The notes under the pieces: generated by a model
Told to the model about the DNA's origin: nothing
Seen by the model: only the letters and a program-made list of their open reading frames with translations
Databases searched by the model: none
Shown here: positions 11,863 to 24,316 of the stretch, piece after piece
Layout: every line of letters begins with the position of its first letter
Position numbering within the stretch: the first letter of the stretch is position 1
DNA from: Ceratodon purpureus
Taxonomy: Eukaryota > Streptophyta > Bryopsida > Pseudoditrichales > Ditrichaceae
Length of the DNA stretch: 64,000 nucleotides
NCBI GenBank assembly: GCA_014871385.1
Contig: CM026426.1
Location: forward strand, 105,125,281 to 105,189,280
Reading direction: 5' to 3'
Program-made: the position numbers and the translations under genes

Positions 11863-14800
11863 TCAACGACCACCCTTCTTTGGTAACTTCTGAGCTTCCG
11901 TGGCTTCAAGCTTTTCAAGGAACTCACCATCTGCACCAACTTGAACGTCTGCAATGAAGTCCTTTGACCGGAAGCCACCCTCTGCAAATTTGTCACTGGA
12001 GCACCAGTGAACAAGCTTTGATCCACTCTCTTCGTCGCTCTCGAAAACATCATCGGAGTCTCTCGCTTCCTTTTCAAATTCAAGTGCCTCAGTTGCCATC
12101 CATGGAATGGTCTCAGTTGTAGGAGCAATCAATGGATCCAGTACAGGTACAGAAGGAGATTTGATACGCTCCCAACCATTAATCTCCTCTCCACATAGGT
12201 GGCAGCAATCGAGGCCTGTGAACATTCACAACAAACAGTGTGGCCACATTTCTGCACATACGACCGTTGCAATGTGTCAAAAATTACAGGAGCTATAAAT
12301 TATACTCAAACTCCTATTTTCTATAATAAACTAAACAAAGTTCAATAAGATAAACAGTGTTTAGGCAATGTCTTACCTGAAACCTGATGCCCACAGGTTT
12401 CTTTTGGCACTGAGCACAACTCTCGGGGAGATTGTGGCGCTCATCAACCATTGAGGGGGCAGGTTTTAAAAACTCTTGTGGGCGAGTCTGGGACACATTC
12501 TCATTTGTGATAGGAAACACATTCACATATCCCATCTGTGCAGATTGTGTTGTATGAGATTTTGAGGAACTCTCGATTTCAGATTTTGCATTTGGAGGAG
12601 CCTTCCAACTTTTGACAGAATTGAAACCAGTAGCTGCTGAGGTCAGGCTGGCAGCATTTGCAGTGGAGTGCAATTCATCTGCAAGAATTAGAAACAGTTA
12701 CAAAGGAATATTATGCTCTTAGAAACGGAATTATGCCTACTGAAAAGGAATATTTTCCTAGAGTAGAAAAAAATCAATGTACTACAAAGGAACCAGAGTC
12801 CTACAAATGAATAAAGCTACTACAAAGGAACCAAAGTCCTACAAAGGAATAAAACTACTACAAAGGAGTCTGGCAAGGAATTTAAGGAATGTAAAAAGGA
12901 ATCGTCTAACTACAAAGGACTCCGATTACTACAAAGGAGTCTGGCAAGGAATATAAAGAATGCAAATAGGTATCATACAACCACAAAGGACCCCAATTGT
13001 TACAAAAGTTCTGATCAAAGAGATATAAAGGAATCACAGGATTTCAAAATTATGATTCAATACCACCTTGAAAGTTATAGAACTCCAGAGGAGCGGATTC
13101 AAGGACTGTTTGCCTCATTAGATCTCATGAAAGTTGGAAAATTAAGAAGTGCTGAACCAAGAAACTATGGAAGCTGTAAAATCTATATACATTCTGTTTT
13201 GTCACCAAGGTGGAGAACTGTTGAGACTCAAAAGCTTGAAACTAACATCATCTCCCAGCAAATCATCAAGTACAAGCATCGAAACAATGAACCATACATA
13301 AATAGAGAATGAAACATATTGCATTCACAGGCCCACCAAAAAACAAAACAAATAAAACGGTCATATATATAACTTTGAATATATCATACCAGACATGATA
13401 TCTTCACTGTTGATGCCAGCTTCAATCTTCAAAGTCTTTGAAGGGATCATTAAGGCATTTCGTCTTTGCTCCCCAGCTCCTGTATTAGCCTTGGGTCGAA
13501 TCCCGATTGCAGCCACCCATTCCACAGTGAAGGACTCATCACAAAGTGCGACCATGCACGATGATTTTGAGTGTTCCACGATGCACCATGGGTAGTATGT
13601 GTGGCCGCATGCTGCAGTAATGTAGTTGTAGCATTTATACCACAACCCACACATTGGACAAGCGTTTAAGATGCAAGCCACTCTTTCAGGGACGCGAGGG
13701 TTTTCACTGATCGGGACTGGAAACACCTCCCCCATACTCATGCACTGTAGCTGCTCATTGTATGAGCACAACATCTTCTCCGAAAATGATATCCTATCAA
13801 CAATCGCACTATGCCAGCTGGTACACTCCTTCAACTTCCCCTCCAGCGTGGACAATTCTACCTCAGAAGCTACAACTTCTGCAGCATGATGATGAAGAGT
13901 CTTCTCCTCCAACGACACCTTGTTGGCTAGACCCTCGCTTGGTTGCATTGTATTTTCTTCCTCCCGCAAACTCTCCAGCTGATGTCGGCTTTCTGCTTCC
14001 ATTACTCTCCTGTCAAAAAGCATTATTTTCCTCCGCCTCATTTCACCTTCCAGTACCTTCTTTTCTTCCACAATCGATGTAGAGTCCACCTGCATGGAGC
14101 TCAAGAGCAATTTTTGTAGCTCAAGAATCGCCTCCATGTTGCTGACGTCACCTGCAGTCCACTTGACGCCTCCAGACGTGACTCCAGATCGGCGTCCATC
14201 CTTTGCCATGCCTACGGACACACCTTCTTTCTTTAATCCCACAAAAGAGCAACTGCTAATTCTTTGCAAGTTTATCAATGGAGGTACAACCCCTCCTTCT
14301 CCAGTGCATCGTTTCTTGGACAATACGGTAACACGTTTCTCTCCCTTCCCCTCTGAAACACTTGAGCGCTGCAGAAAATCCACTTCGTTCTTCTCTACCT
14401 TCTTCACCATTTTAGTCGCCCTCACTTGGTTTCTTTTCACCAAAACCCTTGCTGCAAACTCAGCCCAGTTGACGACGTGGTTCCTAGATTGCATAACCAG
14501 CCCTCTTGCAAACTCAAGACTGAGTTCTTTATTGGGTATCTTCTCCTGCAAATAAACTCTCTGGTACAAATCAAGAATAGAAGCTGACACTTCGGCAGTA
14601 GTGTATTCTCCAAACTTCCAGCCGTTCTTCCCAAATTTCGGACCAAAAAATGTACAGATCTCAGTCTGGGTCACGTCAATGTCCGACAGCTTACTAACGT
14701 CAAGGCCTCCTTTAAGTAGCTGTTTGTGAGTATGGACCCAGCCTGCATCCTGGATTGGTCCATCCATTTGCCCCAAAACCCAACATAAAGAAAGGTTTTT

Positions 14801-14863
14801 TTCAGTATAGTTTCTTGGCATATTAAGCAAAAAGAGAGGGAAAACTAGAAAAAGACTCAACAT
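11863..14863 (-). CDS. Spliced zinc-finger/RING protein, unknown role
   Basis: Three exons fit by GT-AG borders: about 14863-13390, 12678-12377 and 12251-11863. The first join is in frame and gives Asp across the junction. Exon 1 has a folded N-terminal region (SLEFARGLVMQSRNHVVNWA), a Ser/Lys-rich linker, a coiled coil (EEKKVLEGEMRRRKI and on), then a zinc-binding module (CPMCGLWYKC, AACGHTYYPWC). Exons 2-3 add a RING-like pattern (ESCAQCQKKPVGIRFQ, then KCGHTVCCEC, then CCHLCGEEI) and an acidic tail. One base is out of phase between the last two cysteine pairs, so this copy may be damaged. The gene at 46391-48457 has the same layout and related motifs (EYQKNLVNWALY, CALCGFGF, CKHMYHPFC), so both are probably element genes. 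Upstream exons may exist; a candidate first exon lies at 15950-16144 on this strand. Confidence 0.6.
12690..13040. repeat. Intronic CTACAAAGGA array
   Basis: Within the first intron of the minus-strand zinc-finger gene, the words CTACAAAGGA, TACAAAGGAAT and CAAAGGAGTCTGGCAAGGAAT recur about a dozen times at irregular spacing. I did not see this word elsewhere in the window, so it seems private to this gene or its parent element. Confidence 0.75.
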
Positions 14864-16261
14864 AGAAGAAAACTTAAATATTGCAACATCGAACTCTGGA
14901 CTTACGTGACAATCAAATCACGTATGCATGCAGTTCACAAAATAAAAGAAAGTTAGAAAACAAATTGCTCCCAGGATTGGACTTGCCAGAGTGTTCAACG
15001 TGATGTTAGTATCCAGTTGCAAGGCATGCAGTAGTGTAGAACTCATTCAGAACTCATCAGCCTCTAGCAAGCTTCAGGTTATGCGAAAAGGATCAATGTA
15101 GGGTGGACAGATACTAAGCATCTTAGAATGTGTAACACAATCAATACTTTCATTTTTTCTCTTTGAATGTATCCAATTGACATCCTTCGGGCCTGTTTCC
15201 AAACCCACTGTTCTTGTACATAATGGTCAAGAATGAACCACCAAGTAATTTATGTAAAATTGCAATCATAGCTCAATTGCACCTCAAATATCTGTCTTTT
15301 TATGAAAGAACATAACTTGGTACACAAATCTTGGAACAGACACGTGAAGTTACACGGGAAAGAACACCATACAGTATGTTTCAAGCCGATTCTTTACAAC
15401 GTGAAAGCTGTGCCCTGTCACCTTAAGTGCCTGGCATTCTTGTCTGAAAGTAGCCATTGTGTTTCAATTCTGAAGAGCAGTATGGTACAGCACATACAAA
15501 CATGTGTCATTCCAAAAACGGGAGCTACAATGAAATTACCAACTGCACCAGTAGTCTGTGAAGAAGCAATTTTACTCAAGCTGCGGTGGACATGGATTCC
15601 ATTCTCAAAAATCATGTCAATCGCTGTTGCTCAATAACCCATGTAAAAGAAAAAGGGCTCACATCCTTAAGGTTTACTGAATGGAGTAAGACGCAGAATT
15701 GCTACAAGACCGCTACGGCATGACATTGAAAACATTGACAACCTTCTTCAGATACCATCGAAAACATTGACAACCTTCTTCAGAGCACCGTCATCATAGT
15801 AACACATGACCCAAGTGGATAACGTCAAGTTGTGCAGAAAGAAATTACTTGTTGTTCAATCCTACCCAAGAAAGCTTCCGGACAGAATCAAAAATTCACA
15901 TACGGCACGAAACGGATAATTTTTCAACAAAAGTACTACACCTTTATCCTTAGCGATCAACTAGCAACTGATCCCGAAATGATAAGTTCTGATGCTTCAG
16001 ACCAGGATTGCAACAACTGCTGATCACAAACGGAGTCATGAACAGTTCCTTTCCAATCGCCTCATTATACACAACCTCCAAAGCAACCTTCCTTGGCGCC
16101 ACTTCTTTGGCGCCTAGGGTTTCCCGCTTCTCGCTGGAACACACTCAGTACTCACACGTGGCCAACGCATCACCTCAAAACAATATTATCCACCGGCCGG
16201 AACCATTTCGTTCATCCTGATCTACTGGAACGGAAACAGATACAGGAGTCCACGCAACAGG
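14864..16261. other. Upstream region of the zinc-finger gene
   Basis: Mostly non-coding. It contains a direct repeat with AAAACATTGACAACCTTCTTC at about 15729 and 15760 (31-bp spacing). A short minus-strand frame at 15950-16144 ends in a GC-richer stretch, which could be a first exon and promoter of the gene at 11863-14863. Confidence 0.35.
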
Positions 16262-16362
16262 ATACAGGAGTTTTTTTTTTTTTGAAGCACGAAAGAACTT
16301 TCATTGCAGGAAATAGATTACAAGGCCCCCATCAGCACGAAGCTGGGGCCGAGAGAGAGAAG

Positions 16363-18460
16363 TTACCACAAGATTAGAGGCACATCCGGGGAAGCATACT
16401 TCCAACTAACTCTAAGACCATCTCTAACACAAAAGACCTCAAAAATTGTCCAGGTAGAGTCAAATTCACATAAAGCAGACTGAGCCTTCTCAGGAGACTT
16501 AGCAAATTTTAGCTTCTTAAGGGTGCGGTCCCATTCTACTCTACCATATTCCAAGAGGGAATCCCAGATGTATCTCCTACTTCTAGCATTAGACCACACC
16601 GTCTCCTCAAAGACAGCATCGTTCCTCAGAATCCAGCTACCCCACACAATTATACCACGCAACAAAGCCCAGGCCCTCAAGGCGCCCATCATCCTTAGCC
16701 TGATTCTTTTACCGAAAATGCATTGCTCGAGGGAATAGGCTTTAGCAGGACTCTGGCTTTTAGGTCCTTCAGTGAGCCAATGTAAAATGGTAAATCCAAA
16801 ATTCCAAAGCTCCTTGGCGAAAGGGCATTGAAAGAATCTGTGAGATTTAGTCTCCGGAATGCCCAAACCACAAAGAGGACAGTGAGGGCTAGCTTGGGGG
16901 TTGAACCGAGCTCTCCAAGTGTTGGTTGCTACAGCCTGGTGCAGCACAGACCAAAGGAAAGCAGATTCCTTCTTGGAACAATTGGACCAAACAGCCTTCC
17001 AGTCTGGTTTCGGTTGAAAATTCGTTTCATGCCTCCATTTCTCCGCAATAGGCTTCTTCAGTTGGTCCCTGTTGGAAAGCAATTCCTTGCCAATCTTAGC
17101 CCTGTACAAGGTGAAAGGTTCGCCATTCCTCCACTTCCAGAGGACAGGGTCAAAATCTTGTAAGTCACCAACCTTGCCATAATATGCGAAAGATTGCTTT
17201 GACTTCGATTTCTCTACCAGGACGATCCTGGCAACTGCAGTTTTCCCAGTCCAATTCCTAATTTGGTCAAAAGCATCAGCTCCTTTGGCCGGGATAAGCA
17301 TCCTTGATTGCTGGCCAACATGGAAGATAGGGTACCCGGAAGGCAGAGTTGTGAACCGCTCCATCTGAGAGGAGTCTCCGGGTCTCCAGGTCCTACAAGC
17401 CTGGACTGCAAAGATAGGCTCGTTCTGCGGTTCCGGTCCATAGCCAGCAATCCAAGTACCTGGCCCAATGCTATGATGACTAGTGCCCAGCTCCGCCCTG
17501 TACCGAGTTGAGATAGCATCAAGGAGGAGCGAAACACTCAGTAATTCCTGCTCATCTATTCTGAAATCGATCCTCAGCTCATCCAGCGACTTGAAATCCG
17601 AGGCAGCAGAGTCCCATAAGTCGCCGATCTAGCAAAGGCCACGATTGTACAAGGAAAGAGCAGTGGTTTTGGCCACGTTGAGATCACCCCCCTTGAAATT
17701 AACGCCCCACCAGAGTTGAATCTGGAGGACCTCCGCATCATTTGAGGGCGGAACTTCACGCAGGTGAGCGTTCATTTTCTTCCACGCCATATGAACTTTA
17801 CTCCAGACCTTCGAGCCGGGAACAGATGTGTGGTTGACAACGAGCCCCCATTGCGGATTCATAGGCCACCTGGTACCTTTGGCAGGACTCGAGAACCAAA
17901 GCTTGTTACGGAGCATAATCTGCAAATTGGAGTGACCAGGCAAATAGGCCAGCATCACCCACTTGCATAAAAGACTAGCTGTAGCCTCCTGAGGGTCCAG
18001 CAGCCCCTAACCTCCCACTTTCTTCTTAGCGCAACAATCGAACCAGCTAACTCGAGTTCTAGAGGAATGCTCCGATCCGGACCATAAGTAATTTTGCAAC
18101 AGGGCTTTGGCTTTCGCTAAAGCCTTCACTGATCCGTTCCACACTGAGAGAAAATACCACATGGAAGAGGACAGCACCTGCTTAATGACGAGCGCTCTCC
18201 CAGCCAAGGACAATCTGGTATTAGTCCAGTATTCAAGCTTCGACTTGATCCTGTTAACTAGGAAGCTGTCAATGTCTTCCACATCTAGATCAACCCCGAG
18301 AGGGGTGCCCAGCATCTTAGAGAGGTCTTCCTCTCGGGCCCAGCTCCATCCGATATCCCCCAACCAGGGTATATTGAGGATACGGGAGTTTGGGCGAGAC
18401 ACCCATACCGTAACAATGCCCTTATGCGTTAGAGGTATGGTGTGCATGGGGTGATCACCT
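16363..18460 (-). pseudogene. LINE ORF2 C-terminal half (reverse transcriptase end and zf-RVT)
   Basis: From high to low coordinates: LGTPLGVDLDVEDIDSFLV and LSLAGRALVIKQVLSSSMWYF (the region after the reverse transcriptase core), then a broken middle part, then 16363-17364 with the zf-RVT zinc module (HCPLCGLGIPETKSHRFFQC). The piece at 18007-18582 runs from ORF1-type sequence directly into ORF2 sequence in one frame, so the deletion fused the two ORFs. There are at least two frame changes further down. Confidence 0.8.
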
Positions 18461-19015
18461 GTGCCATTGACTGGCAGTGAATGAGGGTAATTTTTCCTTC
18501 TGTTCACCACCGTGAAGCCATCAGTATCACTCGGCTGTATCTGCTCCCTGTGAGTAGCAGCCTGCGGAGGATCCAATTGCATCCTTGAGGCATAAGGGGG
18601 CTTGCGGGGTTGAAATCTTGGACCCAGTGGGGGCCTCTGAGGCTGCTTCGCTGCATTCAGTCTGTTTTGGGCCTAACTTGTAGGCAATTAATTTGAACCG
18701 CCGGGCTCAGCTACACCATTCAGCTTCAAGGCTACATAGTTTGACACTTTGTGGTCAAGTGAGAAGCAATATCGGCAGTGAATCGGAACGTGCTCATAGT
18801 TCACGAGGATTGTGCTGCAGTCGTTGCCAATACCTTTAATTCTCATGGCAGAAGGCCACCCATTCGTGACGTCAATTTCAACACAAAAGCGGAGGTCACA
18901 CAGCTTACACTTTAGATCATCAGCTTCATACACAGGTCCTAGAGCAGAGGCAATGTGCTTGATCAAGCTTACCCATGTAGGAATTCGGAGGCCAATCGGA
19001 TTGGATCAAACCTAA
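18461..19015 (-). pseudogene. LINE ORF1 fragment with zinc knuckle
   Basis: The frame reads PIGLRIPTWVSLIKHIASAL, then CVEIDVTNGWPSAM, then VNYEHVPIHCRYCFSLDHKV. This is the plant L1 ORF1 pattern: a DUF4283-like end followed by a CCHC knuckle, here with the last cysteine replaced. After a stop at about 18688 the ORF1-type tail resumes (DGFTVVNRRKNYP near 18500). Confidence 0.75.
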
Positions 19016-19017
19016 GG

Positions 19018-19412
19018 ATTCATTCTTGATAAATGCATTTGGCTAAAATGAATTGACTATTTTAGAATACCTCTTAAACATACAGAGGGCACCACATAAA
19101 TATTTTTTCTAATGTCTAGTGCAAAAACAAATTATACTCTTGCAAAGCTTTTAAAATTCCCTATGTCTACAAAGAATTCTAGGTCTTGGCTACTGAATTA
19201 ATTGTTTTTCAACACCATGCAAGTCTTTGTAATTCAATTTTCTGTTCTTGTGGATTCCAAATTCAACTCTTATATGATTCCCTATGAGTCGACTTGAGTC
19301 CAATTCTAACAATGCACTTGAAGTAATAGGAAAGCAAAAAAATTACAAATACATTCTAATTTAGATAAATATTAACTATTACACAAACCACATGATTTTT
19401 TTTTCAATTATA
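19018..19412. other. Fragment of an older repeat between the LINE and the giant element
   Basis: About 50 bases from 19048 (GAATTGACTATTTTAGAATA, then CCTCTTAAACATAC) match 10879-10925 inside the 739-bp TIR element with a few differences. The rest is AT-rich with no gene. The element may have been cut by the LINE insertion. Confidence 0.5.
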
Positions 19413-19432
19413 GGGTGGAAGCACACTACGCC
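19413..19432 (+). repeat. Left terminal inverted repeat of the giant element
   Basis: GGGTGGAAGCACACTACGCC; TATA lies immediately outside. Partner at 49289-49308 with one mismatch. Confidence 0.82.
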
Positions 19433-19987
19433 TAGGTAAAAAGTATGTCAGAAAAGTACTTTTCAGAAAATACCCGGTAGAAAGTACTCTGTTTCCCTAG
19501 GAAAAAACTATGCAAATGCATTTCCCATTACAGAACATGATTGGCACATTGCCTAGCATTGTTGTTGAAATCCCAAGATCAGAAAAAGAGCCGTATGGAG
19601 CTTCAAAAGTAGTACTTTTCCCGAATTTAAAAGTATGTCAGATTGTCAAAAATTCCACAAAGTACAGTTTTTCTAATATTTAGATGTTATATTTTGCTGT
19701 GATATTGTAACAGGGTATGGGACTCATAAAAGGCTACGGATCCCACTTGAAAAATTTGGAAGAAATTGAAGATCCATGGAAATATTCGCTGCCTTTTGCC
19801 TTTTTTTTTCGCAGCCTAGAATTCCTAAAATATAAGCATCTTTCGTGATTTTCCTACGTAGAAGGCTTTCCGGATGTGTGCCCCATGTTGGCTAACGGCC
19901 ATTTCATTCTTATCAGTTGTTTTATTAGACATTCAGAATTTATGCGGCTGCCACTAAGAATAGTTGAAAATGTACTTCCAAAATGAG

Positions 19988-20396
19988 AAGTCATTAGGTG
20001 CAAAAACAGGTCAAGAAAAGGCCGTGTAAGCGGCACGTGAGAGAAAAAAACGGGCGCTGCCCGCGTACTTTTTGACATGGCACCGGCTGTGCCACCGTGG
20101 TGCCAGCAACCGCCACGGAGGCTCGAACTAATGACCTCCCCGCGAGGCGTGAGGAGGGCACAAGCTACAGTGGCAGGCTGACACCATCTGCCAACTTGGG
20201 ACCAATCCCCGAGCCAAGTCATTCATGTCTCAACTATTATTCCGAGAACCGTTAATCACAGTGCGCCACGCAGTTCTGTGCGGGCAGCAACTCTGGCATC
20301 AGCTGCCAGTGGCAGAGGTGCCCAAAGCAAGGGATTCACCTAGAAAGGGCAGGCTTTCACGGCCTTTTCCAGACTCCGTTTTGCACCTAATGACTT
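19988..20396. mobile_element. Small TIR element (409 bp) with a tRNA-like inner part
   Basis: AAGTCATTAGGTGCAAAA at the left and TTTTGCACCTAATGACTT at the right are perfect inverted copies. The similarity continues inward to AAAAGGCCGTG, about 45 bp in all. On the minus strand the inside has a B-box-like AGTTCGAGCC and an upstream TAGCTTGTGCC, so it may have captured a tRNA-derived piece; that part is weak. Target duplication is unclear. Confidence 0.7.
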
Positions 20397-22002
20397 AGAG
20401 CACTTTTCTGCAGAATTTTGGACCGTCCGATTACATTAGGCTCACATCTCAGCCGTACGCGTTGTTGATAAGGTCCGATATAAGTGGATCTAGCAGATTT
20501 CGAATGCAAGTGGATCTTCTGTTAGTTAATGGATGGACGTATTTTACTTGAATCTGTCCATCTAAAGTTGGTTTATCTTGCATGCGCCTACAGTGCATGC
20601 AAGGGTTGTGGACGTCGACCAAAGTTGTTTTTCGGAGTTGCAAGGAGTCTTAGCTGCGGCGCAGCCATCTCCAGGGTTTGCCACACAAATGTCTGGGGAA
20701 GGGCATCTTCCAAGCTCTACACTAGTCCAGTCCCTCATAACTTCTTACTACGTAGTGCGAGATCCTCCGCAGCTTATTCAGCAGTGAATTACCCATTACT
20801 ACCATGTCTGCGACTTTGTCGACGAAGGGATTGAGAGTGTAGGACAGCATTTCACCACCCATTCATGTGATAGTCCCTCAGATGATGTGTCTAGCAGTAC
20901 CCACATATCCGAGACACCCACTTCAAAGGTTGGAGATATTAGCTTCTACCTGCATCATTCAAACCAGGCGCTGCAGTCCCGTGAGCCCCTTGTCCAGAAT
21001 CCCAACACGTTATTTGGATCCTTCACCTTTCAGGACAGTCTCCATCGAGAAGAACTCGACAGCTACCCCAACTGTCAGACTCCTTCCCCTATGCTTCAGG
21101 TGAGTTAATCGTCAAGTTTTTCCAGAGCTTTTGAGTTTCAATTATGTACTTGTTATGCTACCCAGTTAATGTTATTTGATGGCAACATGTTGTACTTGTT
21201 CTCCACTGTATTTGCACGTAGGTCCTAGACAACGTTCTTCCAACCTCTATTTTCCAGAATGTGATCTACCTTCTCTAACCGCGTAGTCTCTTTTGTGCGT
21301 TCACGGCTCTCCTCACTTGTAGCATGGGGGACCAAGCCCAGAGACAGAGGTCGAGGCCGCGACGTGCTGGTCTTGAGGAGAGGGTGTCAAAAATGGAAAT
21401 TGTAGAGGCTGCACGGTTAGAGAAGGCAGAGCGCGATCGGCTGTACCAGGAACGCCGTCGCAGGAGAACTTCAATGGACTCGGAAGGAGGAGATATTTCT
21501 ACAATGAACAGAGCGCTTGAGAATTCAGATGTCATTTCTACACGAGATGCATCTAGGGTTGCTCAAAAAATTATGCACAGCATGTGTGATGAGCTGAACC
21601 TACTTCCTGGTCCCCATTGTCGTCAGACTGTGTTTGAGAAGGTTCTTCGACACAGTCTTGTTTGGCCTTTGTTACCTTACTATTATCCACGGCATTTAGA
21701 AGCTAAGAATATTCATTACTTTATCCAAAGTTATAGAGCCGAATTACAGTCTGTGTCCATACCGTTCTCAAATAACATGTTGTCTAGAAAAGGAGCACTT
21801 CTGGATGCTGCTGTGAGTGGGAATGTTGGGGGTGTTAGGGCTCTTTCACGTGTTTTAGGAACCAAGCCAGAAAATATTCAAGCCGCCTTGGAAAGGAGAG
21901 AGGAATACGAGGAGGGAGCTTCTTGATCTGCACCCCTTTGCAGGCAAAAAAGAACAGACAGATCATCACAATACACTCTTGCTACAGTGAACACCATATT
22001 CG

Positions 22003-22035
22003 TTATTTTGGGAGATTTATCATCTCCCAAAATAA
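22003..22035. repeat. Fold-back at the left end of the inner element
   Basis: TTATTTTGGGAGAT (22003-22016), loop TTATC, ATCTCCCAAAATAA (22022-22035): a perfect 14-bp stem. The first arm is the inner half of the terminal repeat, so the left end carries an extra inverted copy of it. The right end lacks this. Confidence 0.85.
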
Positions 22036-22509
22036 TGCATTAGGTCAGGTCGAGTTAAAATGGGCACAATGGTCCCATACTTGGCAAGGAAAAGCCTATA
22101 AGCAATTTCCATTAATTTGGGACATGATCACACAGTACTAATGGGAAATGAAAGAACGTAGTGGTTTACTAGAAATATTTGAAAAAATACAAGGTAGGTC
22201 GAACCACCCTAAATGAACACCAAACAAATAACAAGAAATGGACACAACGGATATGCTGGGAAATCTTATATTATATATATGTGTGGAAATACAAATTAGG
22301 TCGACACTCCTTAAATGTTGAATCCGTGACAGGCTCTTTCAGACCTGTACAAACAATCAAGTTGTTCGACTAACATAGCTGCCTACAGTTTCCAGAGTAT
22401 GATATGCAATCCAAGAACATACGGACTTCAGTTTAGTCCCGTGCCAACAAATGTATGTTATCGGCTCTACTCCAGAGATCCAAACTAGGAACTTCAACGC
22501 TAGATGTCG

Positions 22510-22840
22510 TTTAGGTCGCCTCGACCTAAATGGCTGTTATGTGGCAGTACATATGATATAGAATCAACGCTTTAGGGTACTAAGTAAAAATCTACACTAA
22601 GAACTATAGGTGACCTGTTGGTATCCCGCACTCGTAAAGTACGAACTTCAACGACAAATGCAGTTTAGGTCGCCTCGACCTAAACTGCGGCGTATAATGT
22701 GGTACACATGATAAATAAGGAATGGACTGAAACACTTAAGTAGTGTTCCCTCCAATTAAATATATGTAATTAGCTAGTATTCAAAACATAAATATGCTAG
22801 AACTAATACGCTATAACTGATTAGGTCGACTCGAGCTAAA
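22510..22840. repeat. Palindromes, left group A (three copies, GGTCGA type)
   Basis: 21-bp palindromes at 22510-22530 and 22664-22684 (core TTAGGTCGCCTCGACCTAA) and a hybrid at 22821-22840 (GGTCGA left half, GAGCTAA right half). Degenerate half-sites with GGTCGA lie near 22197 and 22300. They are 3' of the minus-strand gene at 23033-23550, towards the left end of the element. Confidence 0.9.
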
Positions 22841-23032
22841 CATCTAGCTTTGTCTAGAAAACATAATGTTGGATGAAGGGACGAACGAAATTCAGTTCAG
22901 TCGTCTTCAAACGAATATAAGCGATCTCACTAAATTCAGAACTTCAAGACCACCAACTTCAAAGCTACATGTTTATTCAGAATCCGGAGACACAAATCTC
23001 TCCAAGGAGGCCTTTATAATGTCCAGTTGTTT

Positions 23033-23550
23033 CTATGGGATCTTCAGCGTTGGATCCTTGCCAACGTCCCGCTCGTTGACATTTTTTTTAACTTTGGATT
23101 TCCAAGCTGTTATGACTGCATCAGTACTCTGCCACCACTCGGGTACATCCTTCTCAACTGTCCAACGAAGTCTCCCATCCACATCCCAGCCGGTATAGAA
23201 TTTCAAAACATTTTCATCTCCGGAAATTGGGCGGTAGAACTCTACTTGGAGCGTGTTCGGGAGGTCAGGGTTCGAATTAGGGTTAGTCAAGGCCCTCACA
23301 AGCCAGAAAGGACGATCGTCTTCATCGCAGGGTCGAAGCGCTAAGAAGTACCCTGCAAAAAGGTCTCGCGCAACACGGAACGACGGTCCTGGGCGATCTC
23401 GTTTGTGACCAACAGAGTGATCATCCTCTGCAAACTCCTCGCGCAAAGTTCCATCTTCCTGAAACTCGTCTTCGACGGAGTGAGCGAGCCGCGTGGATGG
23501 CCAAAAACCATGCTCCAAGGCGAGGAGAGCATCAAAGAGGATGGAAAGAG
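23033..23550 (-). CDS. Unknown protein, last exon, minus strand
   Basis: The open frame is continuous from the palindromes at 23568-23635 down to a stop at 23033; translated palindrome sequence (LARVELN) opens the frame, so the true exon probably begins lower. The protein is acidic in its first third (HSVEDEFQEDGTLREEFAED), then has a compact region with DRPFWLVRALTNPNSNPD, LQVEFYRPISGDENVLKFY, and TVEKDVPEWWQSTDAVITAW. The aromatic, beta-strand character recalls small reader folds (BAH or Tudor-like), but I cannot name it. Earlier exons are not resolved. Its strand is opposite to that of the main gene of the element. Confidence 0.45.
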
Positions 23551-23567
23551 CCGTGTGGATGCAGAAG

Positions 23568-23635
23568 TTTAGCTCGACTCGAGCTAAACTCATGCTGCCC
23601 TTTGGATGCAAAAGTTTAGCTCGACTCGAGCTAAA
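23568..23635. repeat. Palindromes, left group B (two copies, GCTCGA type)
   Basis: TTAGCTCGACTCGAGCTAA-centred palindromes at 23568-23588 and 23615-23635, next to the 5' border of the minus-strand exon, thus probably in its upstream intron or leader. Confidence 0.9.
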
Positions 23636-24232
23636 GTGCCGTCCGCAAAAAGCGGCGCTTTAATAGGTGCTTCCATCTTCGGAATTCTGAGTCGCAGACT
23701 CAGAGTACGCTTACGGTGTCCGCTCTAAAACGTCTGTAAGAAGTAAAGAGAGACACTGCAAATACACCATGACTTGAAACAATGGAAAGCATACAACAAC
23801 CAGAAATCAATGATGTGTACTGATGATCGGAGAAAACTAAAGAGAAGACGTACAAGAGAAACGGCGCAATACAGCTTCCGCCCAGAAAACAACGACCTCC
23901 AAGTGAGCGCCGAGAGCTCCTACAAGCGAGAGAAGCCAGTGAGTAGAGAAAAGACTTCGAGCGGGACGATTCCAGAGGTCATTCTCTAACGTGTGACCGT
24001 TTTCATGCCGCTTGAGTTTTGAAAATAGGCGGGAATCATGCATGACCATTCGTCCCTCCACATTTCGGGGTGTGAGAAAGCGCGGGAATTACCACTTTCC
24101 ATACTTCTCAGCCCTTTAGATAGATGCAGATGCGAAATATTTGGTGCATTAAATCAAATGGGATGGGTTGGAAGTCCCTATAGCGCCAGACAGAGTGTTG
24201 ACTTTTGGCCGCGAACTTTTCTTCCTCTATCA

Positions 24233-24316
24233 GGGTTAAGGGTTTAGGGTATAGGGTTCAGGGTTAAGGGTTTAGGGTCTTAGGTCCAGGGTTAAGAGTT
24301 TAGGGTATAGGGTTAA
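24233..24316. repeat. Degenerate telomere-like repeat
   Basis: Repeated AGGGTTAAGGGTTTAGGGTATAGGGTT with small changes: about ten units related to the plant telomere unit TTTAGGG, mixed with TTAAGGG. Interstitial, inside the inner element. Confidence 0.8.

Larger units (their letters stand above)
16262..19017 (-). mobile_element. L1-like LINE, 5' truncated and internally deleted
   Basis: A poly-T run at about 16270-16282 marks the poly-A tail of a minus-strand element. Reading from the 5' end (19017) there is a piece of ORF1, then a sudden change to the end of ORF2. The apurinic endonuclease and the catalytic part of the reverse transcriptase are missing. Total length is about 2.75 kb against about 6 kb for the related element at 54.6-61.75 kb. 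No target duplication was seen. Confidence 0.85.

Noticed and set aside
23837-24061. Minus-strand ORF as first exon of the short minus-strand gene
   Set aside because: No splice border linking it to 23033-23550 could be supported, and its translation has no recognisable domain.
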